Notes: generated by a model from the sequence alone, not told the origin. A stretch of DNA of 64,000 nt from Pseudarthrobacter sp. NamB4 (GCF_005796185.1 NZ_VAHM01000014.1:1-64000); one strand, 5' to 3'. Numbered from the stretch's first letter, positions 53,433-63,731 are shown. A program made the numbers and translations.

Positions 53433-54032
53433 ATGGTGACAGACGACGTATTTGCCGTCATAGCGGAATCGACCCGGCGGGAGATCCTTGTTTCCCTCCG
53501 CTCCGGGGACAAAGCCGTCGGCGAACTTGTGGAGGAACTGTCCGCCAGTCAACCCACCATTTCCAAGCACCTCAAAGTCCTGCGCGAAGCCCAGTTGGTG
53601 AGCATGCGGGCGCAGGGCCAGAAGCGCTACTACGCGCTGAACCGCAAGCCGCTCGAGGGGATCGCCAGCTGGCTCGAAACCCTTGACGTGGGTTCTGCAG
53701 CTCCCGTGCCTCCGACGGCGCCAGCCCCGTCCGCTGCGAGCGAAAGCGGCCAGCCGGAACCTGCTTCCGCACCGGAGCGCAAGGCGGATGCAGCCCAAAA
53801 GGAAACTGCAGCCGCCGGCGCCGTGGCAGCCGAGGCTGTGTCGGACGGGGTCCTGGAGTCGGGCGGCGCAGAGCTCAGTCCCGCCGTCGTCATCCCCGGC
53901 GGGACCAGCGCTCCCCTCACAGATGACAGCGTGCCCCAGCAGATCGGCAGGACTGTTGGCCGTGCCGCAACCAAAGCCGCGGACCTGCTCGCGAACCTCC
54001 CCAACCTGCCCAAGTTTGGACGCAAGAAGTAG
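53433..54032 (+). CDS. ArsR-type helix-turn-helix regulator with long Ala/Pro-rich tail
   Basis: 199 aa. Residues 1-85 form a winged helix: TRREILVSLRSGDKAVGELVEELSASQPTISKHLKVL, then RYYALN. The following ~85 residues are low-complexity Ala/Pro/Glu. The last ~30 residues form an amphipathic basic helix (IGRTVGRAATKAADLLANLPNL, then KFGRKK). No metal-binding cysteines are present, so it is probably not a metal sensor. Start ATG 53433 or GTG 53436, both behind GGGAGG. Its 3' end lies eight bases from that of lldD. Confidence 0.85.
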   Translation: MVTDDVFAVIAESTRREILVSLRSGDKAVGELVEELSASQPTISKHLKVLREAQLVSMRAQGQKRYYALNRKPLEGIASWLETLDVGSAAPVPPTAPAPSAASESGQPEPASAPERKADAAQKETAAAGAVAAEAVSDGVLESGGAELSPAVVIPGGTSAPLTDDSVPQQIGRTVGRAATKAADLLANLPNLPKFGRKK

Positions 54033-54040
54033 GAAACGTC

Positions 54041-55390
54041 CTACTTGTTCAGCAGCCGCACGTGGTCCGGAGTCAGCTCGGAAATCCTGCTGACGCCGAG
54101 CAGGGCCAGGGTGCGGGCCATGTCCTTCTCGAGGATCTGGATTGTGCGGTCCACGCCTCCCCGGCCGCCGGCCATGAGGCCGTAGAGGTAGGCGCGGCCG
54201 ATCAGCGTGAAGTCGGCGCCCAGGGCCAGGGCCGCCACGATGTCCGCGCCGCTCATGATGCCGGTGTCCAGCATGATCGCTGCGTCAGTGTTGTCTGCGG
54301 TGAAGGCCTGCTTGACCTCGGGGAGCAGGTGGAACGGGATGGGTGCCCGGTCCAGCTGGCGGCCGCCATGGTTGGACAGGACAACGCCGTCTGCGCCGTG
54401 GTCCACCACGCGGCGGGCGTCCTCTACGGTTTGGATGCCCTTGACCACCAGCTTGCCCTTCCAGGTTTCGCGCAGCCAGTCCAGGTCCTCGAAGGTGAGG
54501 GTGGGGTCGAACATGGAGTTGATCAGGTCCGCCACGGTGCCGGTGTACCGGGAGAGCGAGGCGAAGGTGAGCGGCTCGTGCGTGAGGAAGTTGAACCACC
54601 AGGCGGGCCGGTAGGACGCGTCGAGTACGGTCTTGATGGTCAGTGCCGGCGGAATGGTCATGCCGTTGCGGACGTCGCGGAGCCGGGCACCGGCAACTGC
54701 CGTGTCCACGGTGACCATCAGGGCGTCATTGCCGGCCTTGGCGGCCCGCTCGATCAGTTCCAGGGACCGGTCGCGGTCCGTCCACAGGTACAGCTGGAAC
54801 CAGTTGCGACCGTTCGGGGCAGCTGCGGCAACATCCTCAATGGAGGCCGTGCCCATGGTGGAAAGCGTGTAAGGGATGCCCGCTGCCTCGGCTGCCTGGG
54901 AACCCGCATATTCGCCTTCGGACTGCATCATGCGGGTGAAGCCGGTGGGGGCGATGCCCACCGGGAGGCGGGAGGGCCTGCCGAGGATTTCGGTGCCGAG
55001 GTCAATCGCGGAAACATTCCGGAGGATGCCCGGGCGGAACTCGATGTCCAGGAATGCCTGGCGCGCCCGGCGGAGGGTAATTTCCTCCTCCGCCGCGCCG
55101 TCCGTGTAGTCGAAGGGTGCCTGCGGGGTGCGGCGCTTGGCGATGTCACGCAGCTCCCAAATGGTGCTCGCACGCTTGAGGCGAGCTTCCTTGCTGAACT
55201 CCGGCTTCTTGAACTGCATTAGGGGCGCCAGGTCGGAGTACTTGGGAACGCGGCGCTTCAAGGCGGCGGGTACCGCGGATGGGGTGCCGGCGGGAGTGGG
55301 AGCAGCCGCGGGGGGAGCGGTAACGGGGATGTCCGTGGCATCCGGCGCGGGCGTAGTTTCCGGATTGTTGGGCTGGATGGTGTGGGTCAT
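54041..55390 (-). CDS. lldD: FMN-dependent alpha-hydroxy-acid oxidase, L-lactate dehydrogenase/oxidase type
   Basis: 449 aa. After a Pro/Ala-rich N-terminus of about 60 residues comes the TIM-barrel flavoprotein domain: [20 protein letters not shown]-like FMN site, [17 protein letters not shown], the FMN-binding lysine in [12 protein letters not shown] and the catalytic histidine in [16 protein letters not shown]. It oxidises L-lactate to pyruvate, with electrons going to quinones in dehydrogenase forms. The ATG at 55390 is preferred because the upstream in-frame ATG is part of its own GGAGG site. The divergent lldR-like gene and two operators support lactate control. Confidence 0.9.
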   Translation of the reverse strand: MTHTIQPNNPETTPAPDATDIPVTAPPAAAPTPAGTPSAVPAALKRRVPKYSDLAPLMQFKKPEFSKEARLKRASTIWELRDIAKRRTPQAPFDYTDGAAEEEITLRRARQAFLDIEFRPGILRNVSAIDLGTEILGRPSRLPVGIAPTGFTRMMQSEGEYAGSQAAEAAGIPYTLSTMGTASIEDVAAAAPNGRNWFQLYLWTDRDRSLELIERAAKAGNDALMVTVDTAVAGARLRDVRNGMTIPPALTIKTVLDASYRPAWWFNFLTHEPLTFASLSRYTGTVADLINSMFDPTLTFEDLDWLRETWKGKLVVKGIQTVEDARRVVDHGADGVVLSNHGGRQLDRAPIPFHLLPEVKQAFTADNTDAAIMLDTGIMSGADIVAALALGADFTLIGRAYLYGLMAGGRGGVDRTIQILEKDMARTLALLGVSRISELTPDHVRLLNK

Positions 55391-55441
55391 GGCGTCCTCC
55401 ATTGGGCCGGTGACAGGTCCGGCGCTCGCACGGACCCTACC

Positions 55442-55482
55442 TGTGGTCTAACCACACTGTAGGCCATGTGGTCTAACCACAT
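55442..55482. promoter_or_regulatory. Two identical LldR-type operators between lldD and the regulator gene
   Basis: TGTGGTCTAACCACA occurs at 55442-55456 and again at 55467-55481, a 15-bp palindrome whose centres are 25 bases apart. Each contains TGGTCTAACCA, which fits the TNGTNNNACNA consensus of FadR-family LldR regulators. They lie between the divergent lldD and regulator genes. TACTAT (55487-55492) right after the second copy is a good -10 box for the regulator gene, so binding there would block it. Confidence 0.85.
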
Positions 55483-55498
55483 CAACTACTATTGCCCC

Positions 55499-56224
55499 AT
55501 GAGGACCCATCAGCTTGTCCTGGCATGGATAGAGAATGAGCTTTCCGAGGGACGGCTGGCCGTGGGCGGGCGGCTTCCCGCCGAGCGGTCCCTGGCTGAG
55601 CAGCTCAGGGTGTCCCGGACCTCCGTCCGGGAGGCGATCCGCATCCTGGAGGCCATGGGAGTGGTGCGGGCAGGGGTGGGTTCCGGTCCGGATGCAGGGA
55701 CTGTGGTGATTTCGGATCCGACGGCGGCGCTCGGCTCAGCGCTTCGGCTGCACGTTGCCACCCAGCATCTTCCGGTGGCGGACATCGTGGAGACACGCGT
55801 GCTCTTGGAGTCCTGGGCGGTGTCCCACGCCAAGCCCGGTTCCCCGGAGCTGGCTGATGCTTCGCGGCTGCTGGCTGAGATGGATTCTGACGACGTTGGC
55901 GTGGACGCGTTCCTGGCGCTGGACGTCCGTTTCCACCTGGCGCTGGCGGACGCCGCCGGCAATGCGGTGGTCAGCGCAATGATGGGATCGCTGCGCGAGT
56001 CCATCACCGGCTACGCGTCACGGCTCACCGCCAACCTCCCAGACTGGGATGCCACGGCGGCCAGGCTGCGGGCCGAGCACCACGGGATCCTGGCAGCCGT
56101 GCAGAACAACGACGGCGAACGGGCAGCCAAGCTGGTGGCCGACCATATCGAGGGCTACTACAAGGAGGCGGGGCTGGCTTCCGGAGGAACGGTACCAGTC
56201 CGCCCTAACCATCCTGTGATTTAG
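55499..56224 (+). CDS. lldR: FadR/GntR family regulator (LldR-like)
   Basis: 241 aa. An N-terminal GntR winged helix (LAVGGRLPAERSLAEQLRVSRTSVREAIRILEAMGVV, residues ~18-55) precedes an FCD effector domain (residues ~90-225, with metal-binding histidines in FHLAL and EHHGIL). The open frame starts at 55466 inside an operator; the ATG at 55499 is the likely true start, seven bases past a -10 box, so the mRNA may be leaderless. The divergent lldD gene and LldR-type sites point to L-lactate as effector. Confidence 0.85.
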   Translation: MRTHQLVLAWIENELSEGRLAVGGRLPAERSLAEQLRVSRTSVREAIRILEAMGVVRAGVGSGPDAGTVVISDPTAALGSALRLHVATQHLPVADIVETRVLLESWAVSHAKPGSPELADASRLLAEMDSDDVGVDAFLALDVRFHLALADAAGNAVVSAMMGSLRESITGYASRLTANLPDWDATAARLRAEHHGILAAVQNNDGERAAKLVADHIEGYYKEAGLASGGTVPVRPNHPVI

Positions 56225-57258
56225 CCGTGCACCGTTGAGCGCGGGGCCTTCTCCGGGCCGGTGCTGGCCCGTACTTCGAGCCGGGGCTGGTACCTGCTGC
56301 TGCCCGGGGCGGCGCTCTCTTCATTGCGGATCAGGGCGCGCAGCTGGTGCCACGCCTGTTCCCCCAGTTCGGTGATGGGGACGGCCGCGGTGGTGAGGGC
56401 CGGGGTTGTGTACTTCGCGAAGGGGATGTCATCGAAGCCGGTGACTGAGATGTCGCCTGGGACGTCGAGGCCGCGTTCGTGCAGCCCGCTCATCAGGCCC
56501 ATGGCCACCAGGTCGTTGAACGCCAGGATTCCCGTAGCGCCGCTTTCCAGGACCGCGTCCACTGCCTCGTGCCCCGTATCGAAGTCTGAGCCGCCCTCCA
56601 GCATGGTGACCTCCACCTGGGGATGGGCCGCCTTGAATGTTTCCAGGCCCTGGAGCCGCATGCCGTTCGAGGCGCTGCGGGGAGGGCCGGCAAGGAAGGC
56701 AAGGCGGGTATGGCCCAGTTCCACCAGGTGCTCGGCGATGTCCTGCACGCCCTGCCCGTAGTCCACCACCAGGCTGGGAACTTCGGCTGCTGCCGTAGTT
56801 CGGTTGATCAGCACCAGCGGCCGCAGTGACGGCGCAATCTCCTCCAGTTCGGCGTCGCTCATTCGGGGCGCGCACAGCACCAGGCCGTCGCACCGCCGGC
56901 GTGCCTCGCCGGCAAGGATGGATTCCTCGCTGGAGACCTCGAAGGAGTCGGCAATGAGCACGCGGTAGCCGTCCTGCGCAGCTGCACGGCTCAGGCCGCG
57001 GAGAATGGCCTGGAAGGTGGGGTTGGCCAGGTCCGGGACCACAATGCCAATAGTGTCGGTCTTGCCCAGGGCGAGGCTTCGGCCCACAGGATTCGGCTGG
57101 TACTTCAGCTCAGCGGCTGCGGCCCGGACGCGGGCGGCAATGTCCGGGTCCACGGTGAAATTGCCGTTCATGACGCGCGAGACCGTGGCGTGGGAGACCC
57201 CTGCCTTCACGGCAACATCCGCGATGCCGATCCTGCCTGATGCCGATTTCCTGACCAT
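56221..57258 (-). CDS. LacI family transcriptional regulator of the sugar acid operon
   Basis: 345 aa. The LacI helix-turn-helix IGIADVAVKAGVSHATVSRVMNGN (residues ~10-33) and hinge helix are followed by a periplasmic-binding-protein-like effector domain (IGIVVPDLANPTFQAILRG, then TGILAFNDLVAMGLMSGL and VTGFDDIPFAKYTTPALTTA). The ATG at 57258 follows AGGAGGGG. The open frame beyond it is not coding. It is divergent from the five-gene operon, with several LacI-type palindromes between them. Its stop overlaps the lldR-like stop region by four bases. Confidence 0.92.
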   Translation of the reverse strand: MVRKSASGRIGIADVAVKAGVSHATVSRVMNGNFTVDPDIAARVRAAAAELKYQPNPVGRSLALGKTDTIGIVVPDLANPTFQAILRGLSRAAAQDGYRVLIADSFEVSSEESILAGEARRRCDGLVLCAPRMSDAELEEIAPSLRPLVLINRTTAAAEVPSLVVDYGQGVQDIAEHLVELGHTRLAFLAGPPRSASNGMRLQGLETFKAAHPQVEVTMLEGGSDFDTGHEAVDAVLESGATGILAFNDLVAMGLMSGLHERGLDVPGDISVTGFDDIPFAKYTTPALTTAAVPITELGEQAWHQLRALIRNEESAAPGSSRYQPRLEVRASTGPEKAPRSTVHG

Positions 57259-57385
57259 GCGTGGTCCCCTCCTTGACGCCGTTGCCCGCGGCACCAGTGC
57301 TGTACCGCTGCCGGGTGGCAGGTTCCGGCCGACTGTTTGACGGCGTACTGAATCATGTACTGAGTCAAAAGCATATAACGGGACT

Positions 57386-57400
57386 GGAAAGCGATTTCTC
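57386..57400. promoter_or_regulatory. LacI-type operator near the regulator gene
   Basis: GGAAAGCGATTTCTC resembles the two stronger palindromes further right (GAAA-N-CG-N-TTTC pattern). It lies 128 bases upstream of the regulator start and may serve autoregulation. Confidence 0.5.
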
Positions 57401-57474
57401 TTCTTTTCCCGACTTTTTCGCAAGGTTCTGCCCTTTCTTGAGCCTGCCGCAGGACGAGATACACATTGCTCAGC

Positions 57475-57489
57475 GGAAAACGCTTTCTG
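57475..57489. promoter_or_regulatory. LacI-type operator upstream of the operon promoter
   Basis: GGAAAACGCTTTCTG contains the palindrome GAAAACGCTTTC with a central CG, typical of LacI/GalR family sites. It lies about 30 bases upstream of the -35 box of the sugar acid operon. Confidence 0.7.
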
Positions 57490-57551
57490 CCACCCCGCCC
57501 AATGGTTGACGGATGGGCGGCATCGTTGATACAACTCATATAGAGCCACAA

Positions 57552-57563
57552 GAAAACGCTTTC
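57552..57563. promoter_or_regulatory. LacI-type operator just downstream of the operon promoter
   Basis: GAAAACGCTTTC is identical to the core of the upstream operator 76 bases away, about seven helical turns. It lies immediately after the predicted transcription start, so binding should repress, possibly with a DNA loop between the two sites. Confidence 0.75.
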
Positions 57564-57657
57564 TCGGGGGGCCACGCCCCCGAATAGGCACAACCGCAAC
57601 CGCTTTCGCCCACCCGCGGCCCCCGGGCCGGATTTTGAGTCTTCGAAAGGGACCCTC

Positions 57658-59112
<1,455 letters not shown>

Positions 59113-59148
59113 ATCCTGCACAAGGAACAACCAACCTAAGGAACAACC

Positions 59149-60114
59149 ATGAGCAGGATTTTCGTCACGGGCGGTTCCGGCCGCCTGGGCCGCAGCGTGG
59201 TGGCCGGACTCGCCGAAAAGGGCCACGAAGTCATTTCAGTGGACCGCGAGGCCGTCCCCGCGGACAAGCTGCCCGCCGGCGTCGTACAGGAAACGGCGGA
59301 CCTCCTTGCCCAGGGCGAGGCGCTTCGCCTCCTTCGGGAAACGGTGCCCGACGCCGTCATCCACCTTGCGGCGATAGCGGTACCGTTCAGTGCGCCCGAG
59401 GACGTCATCTTCGCCACGAACACGCGCCTCGCCTTCGCGGTGGTCAGCGCCGCGACGGAGGTCGGGGTGCCGAAGATCGTGACGGCCAGCAGCCCCACCG
59501 TGCTCGGGTACGGTTCTCCGGCGGGGTGGCTGCCGCCGTCGTTCCCGCTGGACGAGCGGACCCCGCCGAAGCCGTGGAACGCCTACGCGCTGTCCAAGCT
59601 CATCGCCGAGCAGACCGTCCAAACCTTCGCTGCCGCGCAGGGCGAAAAAATCCGGTACGCGGCGTTCCGGCCCTGCTTCGTCATCTCGCCGGAGGAATGG
59701 GAAGGCGCCCCAACACAGCAGGGCCACACGCTGGCAGAGCGGCTGGCCGATCCGGCCCTGTCCGCACCTGCGCTGTTCAACTACATTGACGCGCGGGACG
59801 TGGCGGACTTCCTGGACCTGCTGCTGGAGAAGCTGCCGTCCATCCCCAACGCGGAGACGTTCTTCGTGGGAGCGGCAGATGCCCTTGCCACGGCACCGCT
59901 CGCCGAACTGATGCCGAAACTCCTGCCGGGAAGCGAAGCCCTCAGCGCAGGACTCACCGGCACCAGCCCGGCCTTCTCCATTGCCAAGGCGCAGGAGCTC
60001 CTGGGCTGGCACCCCAAGCGCAGCTGGCGCACCGAACTGAAGTCCCACACCGCCCTCGATGAAGAGAACTCCGCACTGGTAACAGCCGGCAGCGGAGCCA
60101 AGGAGGCACCATGA
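59149..60114 (+). CDS. NAD-dependent epimerase/dehydratase family protein, uronate dehydrogenase-like
   Basis: 321-aa extended SDR. The cofactor motif VTGGSGRLGRSVVAGL begins the protein; AVIHLAAIAVPF-type strand (DAVIHLAAIA) is near residue 70, and the catalytic YALSKLIAEQ near residue 145. In the context of dehydratases for KDG-type acids, oxidation of a uronic acid to an aldarolactone is plausible, as in Udh, although this protein is about 50 residues longer than typical Udh. Its stop overlaps the next start by four bases. Confidence 0.82.
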   Translation: MSRIFVTGGSGRLGRSVVAGLAEKGHEVISVDREAVPADKLPAGVVQETADLLAQGEALRLLRETVPDAVIHLAAIAVPFSAPEDVIFATNTRLAFAVVSAATEVGVPKIVTASSPTVLGYGSPAGWLPPSFPLDERTPPKPWNAYALSKLIAEQTVQTFAAAQGEKIRYAAFRPCFVISPEEWEGAPTQQGHTLAERLADPALSAPALFNYIDARDVADFLDLLLEKLPSIPNAETFFVGAADALATAPLAELMPKLLPGSEALSAGLTGTSPAFSIAKAQELLGWHPKRSWRTELKSHTALDEENSALVTAGSGAKEAP

Positions 60115-61016
60115 AATTCGACGGCGTACTGTTCTTCCCCGTCACCCCGTTCACGGCCGAAGGCGCCGTTGACGTCGACCTGCTCAAGGCACACATCAGC
60201 TCCCGGCTGCCATTTGGGCCCGGCGGTGTTTTCCCCGCCTGCGGCACCGGCGAGTTCCATGCCCTCAGCATTGATGAGGTCCGCACCATAGTGACGGCCG
60301 CCGTCGAGGTTGTGGCCGGAAAGGTGCCGGTGGTGGCCGGCGCCGGAGGTCCCCTGGGCCACGCCCTGGCAGCAGCCCGCGCTGCCGAGGAAGCCGGTGC
60401 GGATGCACTCCTGGTCCTGCCGCCGTACCTCGTCACCGGCCCCACTGACGGGCTGGTGGCCTACACCGAGGCCGTGGCCAACGCCAGCGGCCTGCCGGTC
60501 ATCGTCTACCACCGCGGCAACGCCAGATTCACCGCTGCCTCGATGGCACGGCTGGCAGCCAACCCCAAGGTCATCGGTTTCAAGGACGGGCTCGGCGACG
60601 TCGGCCTGGCACAGGAGATCGTTGCCGCCGTCCGTGCCGCCGGACGCGAAGACTTTGCCTTCTTCAACGGCCTGCTGACCGCCGAACTGACCCAGGGCGC
60701 CTACCGCGGCCTCGGCATTCCGCTCTACTCGTCGGCAGCGTTCGCCATGGCACCGGAAATCGCCAAGGCCTACTACGACGCCTACATGGCAGGCGACGAG
60801 GACCGGCGCAACGCCCTGCTCCAAGGCTTCTACGCCCCGCTGGTCCGGCTACGCGACCAGACCCCCGGCTTCGGCGTTTCGCTGATCAAGGCCGGCCTGC
60901 GCCTGGGCGGCCTGGCCGTTGGCTCCGTGCGCCCGCCGCTGGTGGACCCCACCGAGGAGCAGCTGGTGCAGCTGAAGTCCATCCTGGCCAAGGGCTACGA
61001 GTTGGCCGGCCGCTGA
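60111..61016 (+). CDS. 5-dehydro-4-deoxyglucarate dehydratase
   Basis: 301-aa DHDPS/NAL-superfamily lyase converting 5-dehydro-4-deoxyglucarate to 2-oxoglutarate semialdehyde plus CO2 and water. The start FDGVLFFPVTPFTAEGAVD, GPGGVFPACGTGEFHAL, the catalytic tyrosine in VIVYHRGNA, and the Schiff-base lysine in KVIGFKDGLGD near residue 160 all match KdgD. Start and stop are coupled to the neighbours (ATGA before, TGATG after). Confidence 0.93.
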   Translation: MKFDGVLFFPVTPFTAEGAVDVDLLKAHISSRLPFGPGGVFPACGTGEFHALSIDEVRTIVTAAVEVVAGKVPVVAGAGGPLGHALAAARAAEEAGADALLVLPPYLVTGPTDGLVAYTEAVANASGLPVIVYHRGNARFTAASMARLAANPKVIGFKDGLGDVGLAQEIVAAVRAAGREDFAFFNGLLTAELTQGAYRGLGIPLYSSAAFAMAPEIAKAYYDAYMAGDEDRRNALLQGFYAPLVRLRDQTPGFGVSLIKAGLRLGGLAVGSVRPPLVDPTEEQLVQLKSILAKGYELAGR

Positions 61017-62119
61017 TGAGTGCCCCGGCAGCTGAAGCGGTCCGCACGGCACCGCGCATCACCGGGCTCAGCACCAGGCTCATCACGGTGCCCCTCCGCA
61101 GGCACTGGGGCGCGGAGGCGCCGGAAAACCACGTGATCGTCACGGAAATCAACACGGACGACGGCGGTGCGGGGCACGGTTTCTCCTGGACCCCCACCAT
61201 TGGGCCGCACGCCGTCAAGGCCCTGCTGGACTATGACATCGCCCCGTTCATCACCGGGCTGCCCGCGAACCCCGAGTCGGTGTGGGATGCGCTGTGGAAG
61301 CGGCTGCACGAGGCCGGCGGCGGGGGACTGACCACCATCGCCATGGCCGGAGTGGACCTGGCCCTCTGGGACCTTCTTGCCGCCCGTGCGGGCACCTCCG
61401 TCGCAGGCTTCCTGGGTCAGCGCCAGGAATCGGCAGAGGTCTACGGCTCAGGGGTGAACCTGCACTACAACCTCGAAGAGCTCGTTGCCCAGGTTGAGCG
61501 CTGGGTTGCTGCCGGGCACCAGGCGGTGAAGATCAAGGTGGGCAAGCCGGACATCCGCGAGGATGCCGAACGCGTGGCTGCGGTCCGCTCCGTGCTGGGG
61601 CCCGACCGGAAGCTGATGATCGACGCAAACCAGCGCTGGGACCTGCCCACCACGCTCCGCGCCCTGGACGCCCTGGCGGGGTTTGGCCTCGAATGGCTGG
61701 AGGAACCCATCCGTGCGGAAGACCTCTGGGCCTACCGCCGGCTGCGGAAGCACTCACCGGTGCCTATCGCCCTCGGTGAAAACCTGCACACCATCTACCG
61801 CTTCCGCGATTTCATCGAGGCGGAAGCGGTAGACATCATACAGCCGAACATCGTCCGGGTAGGAGGGATCACACCGTTCCGGCGCATTGTTGAACTTGCC
61901 CGGACCAACAGCATCAAGGTAATGCCGCACCTGCTGCCCGAACTCTCCGGCCAGCTGGCCCTGACCCTCGCGGAGCCCACCCTGGTGGAGGACGTGGAAG
62001 AGGCATCCTTCGAGCAGCTGGGGATCCTTGCGGGCCCCGCACCGGTCAGGTTCAGCAACAGCCGGGTGACGCTCAACGACCAGCCGGGGTTGGGCTTCCG
62101 CTTCAACGACGCAGGCTAG
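61016..62119 (+). CDS. Mandelate racemase/muconate lactonizing enzyme family dehydratase
   Basis: 367-aa enolase-superfamily enzyme. The N-terminal capping domain (~1-130) is followed by the barrel with KIKVGKPDIREDA (KxK acid-base motif near residue 168), metal ligands in LMIDANQRWD, EWLEEPI and ALGENLHT, and the late histidine in VMPHLLPELSG. Function is most likely dehydration of a sugar acid (glucarate, galactarate or similar) to the KDG substrate of the preceding enzyme. The ATG overlaps the previous stop by one base. Confidence 0.9.
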   Translation: MSAPAAEAVRTAPRITGLSTRLITVPLRRHWGAEAPENHVIVTEINTDDGGAGHGFSWTPTIGPHAVKALLDYDIAPFITGLPANPESVWDALWKRLHEAGGGGLTTIAMAGVDLALWDLLAARAGTSVAGFLGQRQESAEVYGSGVNLHYNLEELVAQVERWVAAGHQAVKIKVGKPDIREDAERVAAVRSVLGPDRKLMIDANQRWDLPTTLRALDALAGFGLEWLEEPIRAEDLWAYRRLRKHSPVPIALGENLHTIYRFRDFIEAEAVDIIQPNIVRVGGITPFRRIVELARTNSIKVMPHLLPELSGQLALTLAEPTLVEDVEEASFEQLGILAGPAPVRFSNSRVTLNDQPGLGFRFNDAG

Positions 62120-62154
62120 AGACCCGATCCAGACACGAAGAACAGGTACCTCAC

Positions 62155-63606
62155 GTGACTACTGCAACCCTTTCACTGTCCGAGCTGACAGCCGCCGCCA
62201 CAGGGGCAGCCAAGATCTCCGCAGCCGCGTCCGATGCCAAGCGCGCAGCCTGGCTCACGGCCGTGGCGGACGCGTTGGACGCCGATGCCGACGAGCTGGT
62301 GGAGATCGCCGATTCCGAAACCAGCCTTGGCCCGGCCCGCCTGAAGGGAGAAGTGGCCCGCACCACGGGCCAGCTGCGCCTCTTCGCCCGGGTGATCACC
62401 GAGGGCTCCTACCTCGAAGCCATCATCGACCACGCTGACCCGAACTCCACACCGCCCAAGCCCGACCTGCGCCGGATCCTGCGGCCCATCGGCCCGGTGG
62501 CTGTGTTCTCGGCGTCGAACTTTCCCTTCGCATTCTCGGTGGCCGGCGGCGATACCGCCTCCGCCTTGGCCGTGGGCTGCTCCGTCATCGTCAAGGCGCA
62601 CTCCGGCCACCTCCGCCTTTCGGAGCGGACAGCGGAAATTGTGGCCGAAGCACTGGGCGGCGCCGGGGCTCCGCAGGGGCTCTTTGCCATGGTCACCGGC
62701 CGCGAGGTGGGAACTGCACTGGTCCAGGATCCGGCCATTAGGGCAGTCGGGTTCACCGGCTCTATCCCGGGCGGCCGTGCCCTCTTCGACCTCGCCACCT
62801 CCCGCCCTGAGCCCATCCCGTTCTACGGTGAGCTGGGCAGCCTGAACCCCGTGGTGGTCACCGAGGCGGCTTTGGCTGAACGCGCAAGCCAGCTCGCCGA
62901 AGGCCTTGCGACCTCCTTCACCCTGGGCGCAGGCCAGTTCTGCACCAAACCCGGGCTGGTCTTCATCCCGGCGGGAACGGATTTTGCCGCGAAAGTAGCC
63001 GAAGCCAGCAAGGATAAGCCGGCACTGGGGATGCTCACCAGCCGCATTGCCGAGGCATATCCCGAAGGCCTGCGCAGCTTCGCATCCGTGCAGGGCGTGG
63101 AGGTGGTCAGCGGCAGCGTTGACCAGGATGCTGTGGCCAATGGAGCCGCCCCGGTGGTCTTCACCACCTCCGCCGCGAAGGTGCTGGAGCGGCCTGAGGA
63201 ACTGCTGGAGGAATGCTTCGGCCCCACCACAATCCTCATCGAATACACGGACCGGGAGGAGTTGCGCTCGGTCCTGGCCAAGGTCCCGGGCAGCCTCACC
63301 GCCACCCTCCACGCGCAGCCGGGGGAAGACATCTCAGCGCTCGTTGACCACCTCTCCGAACTGGCCGGCCGCGTCCTGTTCGACGGCTGGCCCACAGGAG
63401 TCGCAGTGAACTGGGCCCAGCAGCACGGCGGCCCCTACCCGGCCACCACCTCCCTGTTCACCTCGGTGGGCGCCACCGCGGTCCGCCGCTTCCTGCGCCC
63501 GGTGGCTTACCAGGATGCTCCCGAAGCAGTCCTGCACCCGGCCCTGCACGAAAGCAACCCGCTGGGCATTCCGCGCCGGGTGGACGGGGAACTGCAGCTC
63601 CCGTAG
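62155..63606 (+). CDS. Aldehyde dehydrogenase, 2-oxoglutarate semialdehyde type
   Basis: 483-aa NAD(P)+-dependent aldehyde dehydrogenase. Visible motifs: VFSASNFPFAFSVAGGDTASALAVG near residue 115, GFTGSIPGGRAL near 200, the glutamate region FYGELGSLNP, and the catalytic cysteine in GAGQFCTKPGLVF near residue 263. The pattern matches alpha-ketoglutaric semialdehyde dehydrogenases, giving 2-oxoglutarate as the end product of the operon. The start is GTG. Confidence 0.92.
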   Translation: MTTATLSLSELTAAATGAAKISAAASDAKRAAWLTAVADALDADADELVEIADSETSLGPARLKGEVARTTGQLRLFARVITEGSYLEAIIDHADPNSTPPKPDLRRILRPIGPVAVFSASNFPFAFSVAGGDTASALAVGCSVIVKAHSGHLRLSERTAEIVAEALGGAGAPQGLFAMVTGREVGTALVQDPAIRAVGFTGSIPGGRALFDLATSRPEPIPFYGELGSLNPVVVTEAALAERASQLAEGLATSFTLGAGQFCTKPGLVFIPAGTDFAAKVAEASKDKPALGMLTSRIAEAYPEGLRSFASVQGVEVVSGSVDQDAVANGAAPVVFTTSAAKVLERPEELLEECFGPTTILIEYTDREELRSVLAKVPGSLTATLHAQPGEDISALVDHLSELAGRVLFDGWPTGVAVNWAQQHGGPYPATTSLFTSVGATAVRRFLRPVAYQDAPEAVLHPALHESNPLGIPRRVDGELQLP

Positions 63607-63635
63607 CAACCCTCTCTCACTTGATGTCGGTTTAA

Positions 63636-63695
63636 CCGAAACGCTCTCTCAGTCGCTGGCCGGGATTACGGCCTACGACTGAGAGAGCATTTCGG
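63636..63695. repeat. 60-bp near-perfect palindrome between convergent genes
   Basis: Twenty-base arms (63636-63655 and 63676-63695) pair with one mismatch, including a perfect 13-bp core GCTCTCTCAGTCG / CGACTGAGAGAGC. The loop itself contains GGCCG (63658-63662) pairing with CGGCC (63669-63673). It lies between the 3' ends of the aldehyde dehydrogenase and peptidase genes and could terminate both. The CTCTCTCA word also occurs at 63612-63619 and in the repeat element near 19.9 kb. Confidence 0.75.
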
Positions 63696-63731
63696 GTTCT
63701 ACGGCAGGATCTGATGGAGCGTTTTGCTGCC

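Larger units (their letters stand above)
57259..57657. other. Divergent control region between LacI gene and sugar acid operon
   Basis: About 400 bases without a gene. It contains a promoter for the rightward operon (TTGACG 57506-57511 and GATACA 57528-57533, 16 bases apart), three LacI-type operators, and in the operon leader a short GC hairpin (CGGGGG 57565-57570 with CCCCCG 57577-57582). Confidence 0.7.

Noticed and set aside
55466-55498. Start of the lldR-like gene at ATG 55466
   Set aside because: This ATG lies inside the second operator palindrome and upstream of a good -10 box; the eleven extra residues do not belong to the GntR domain.
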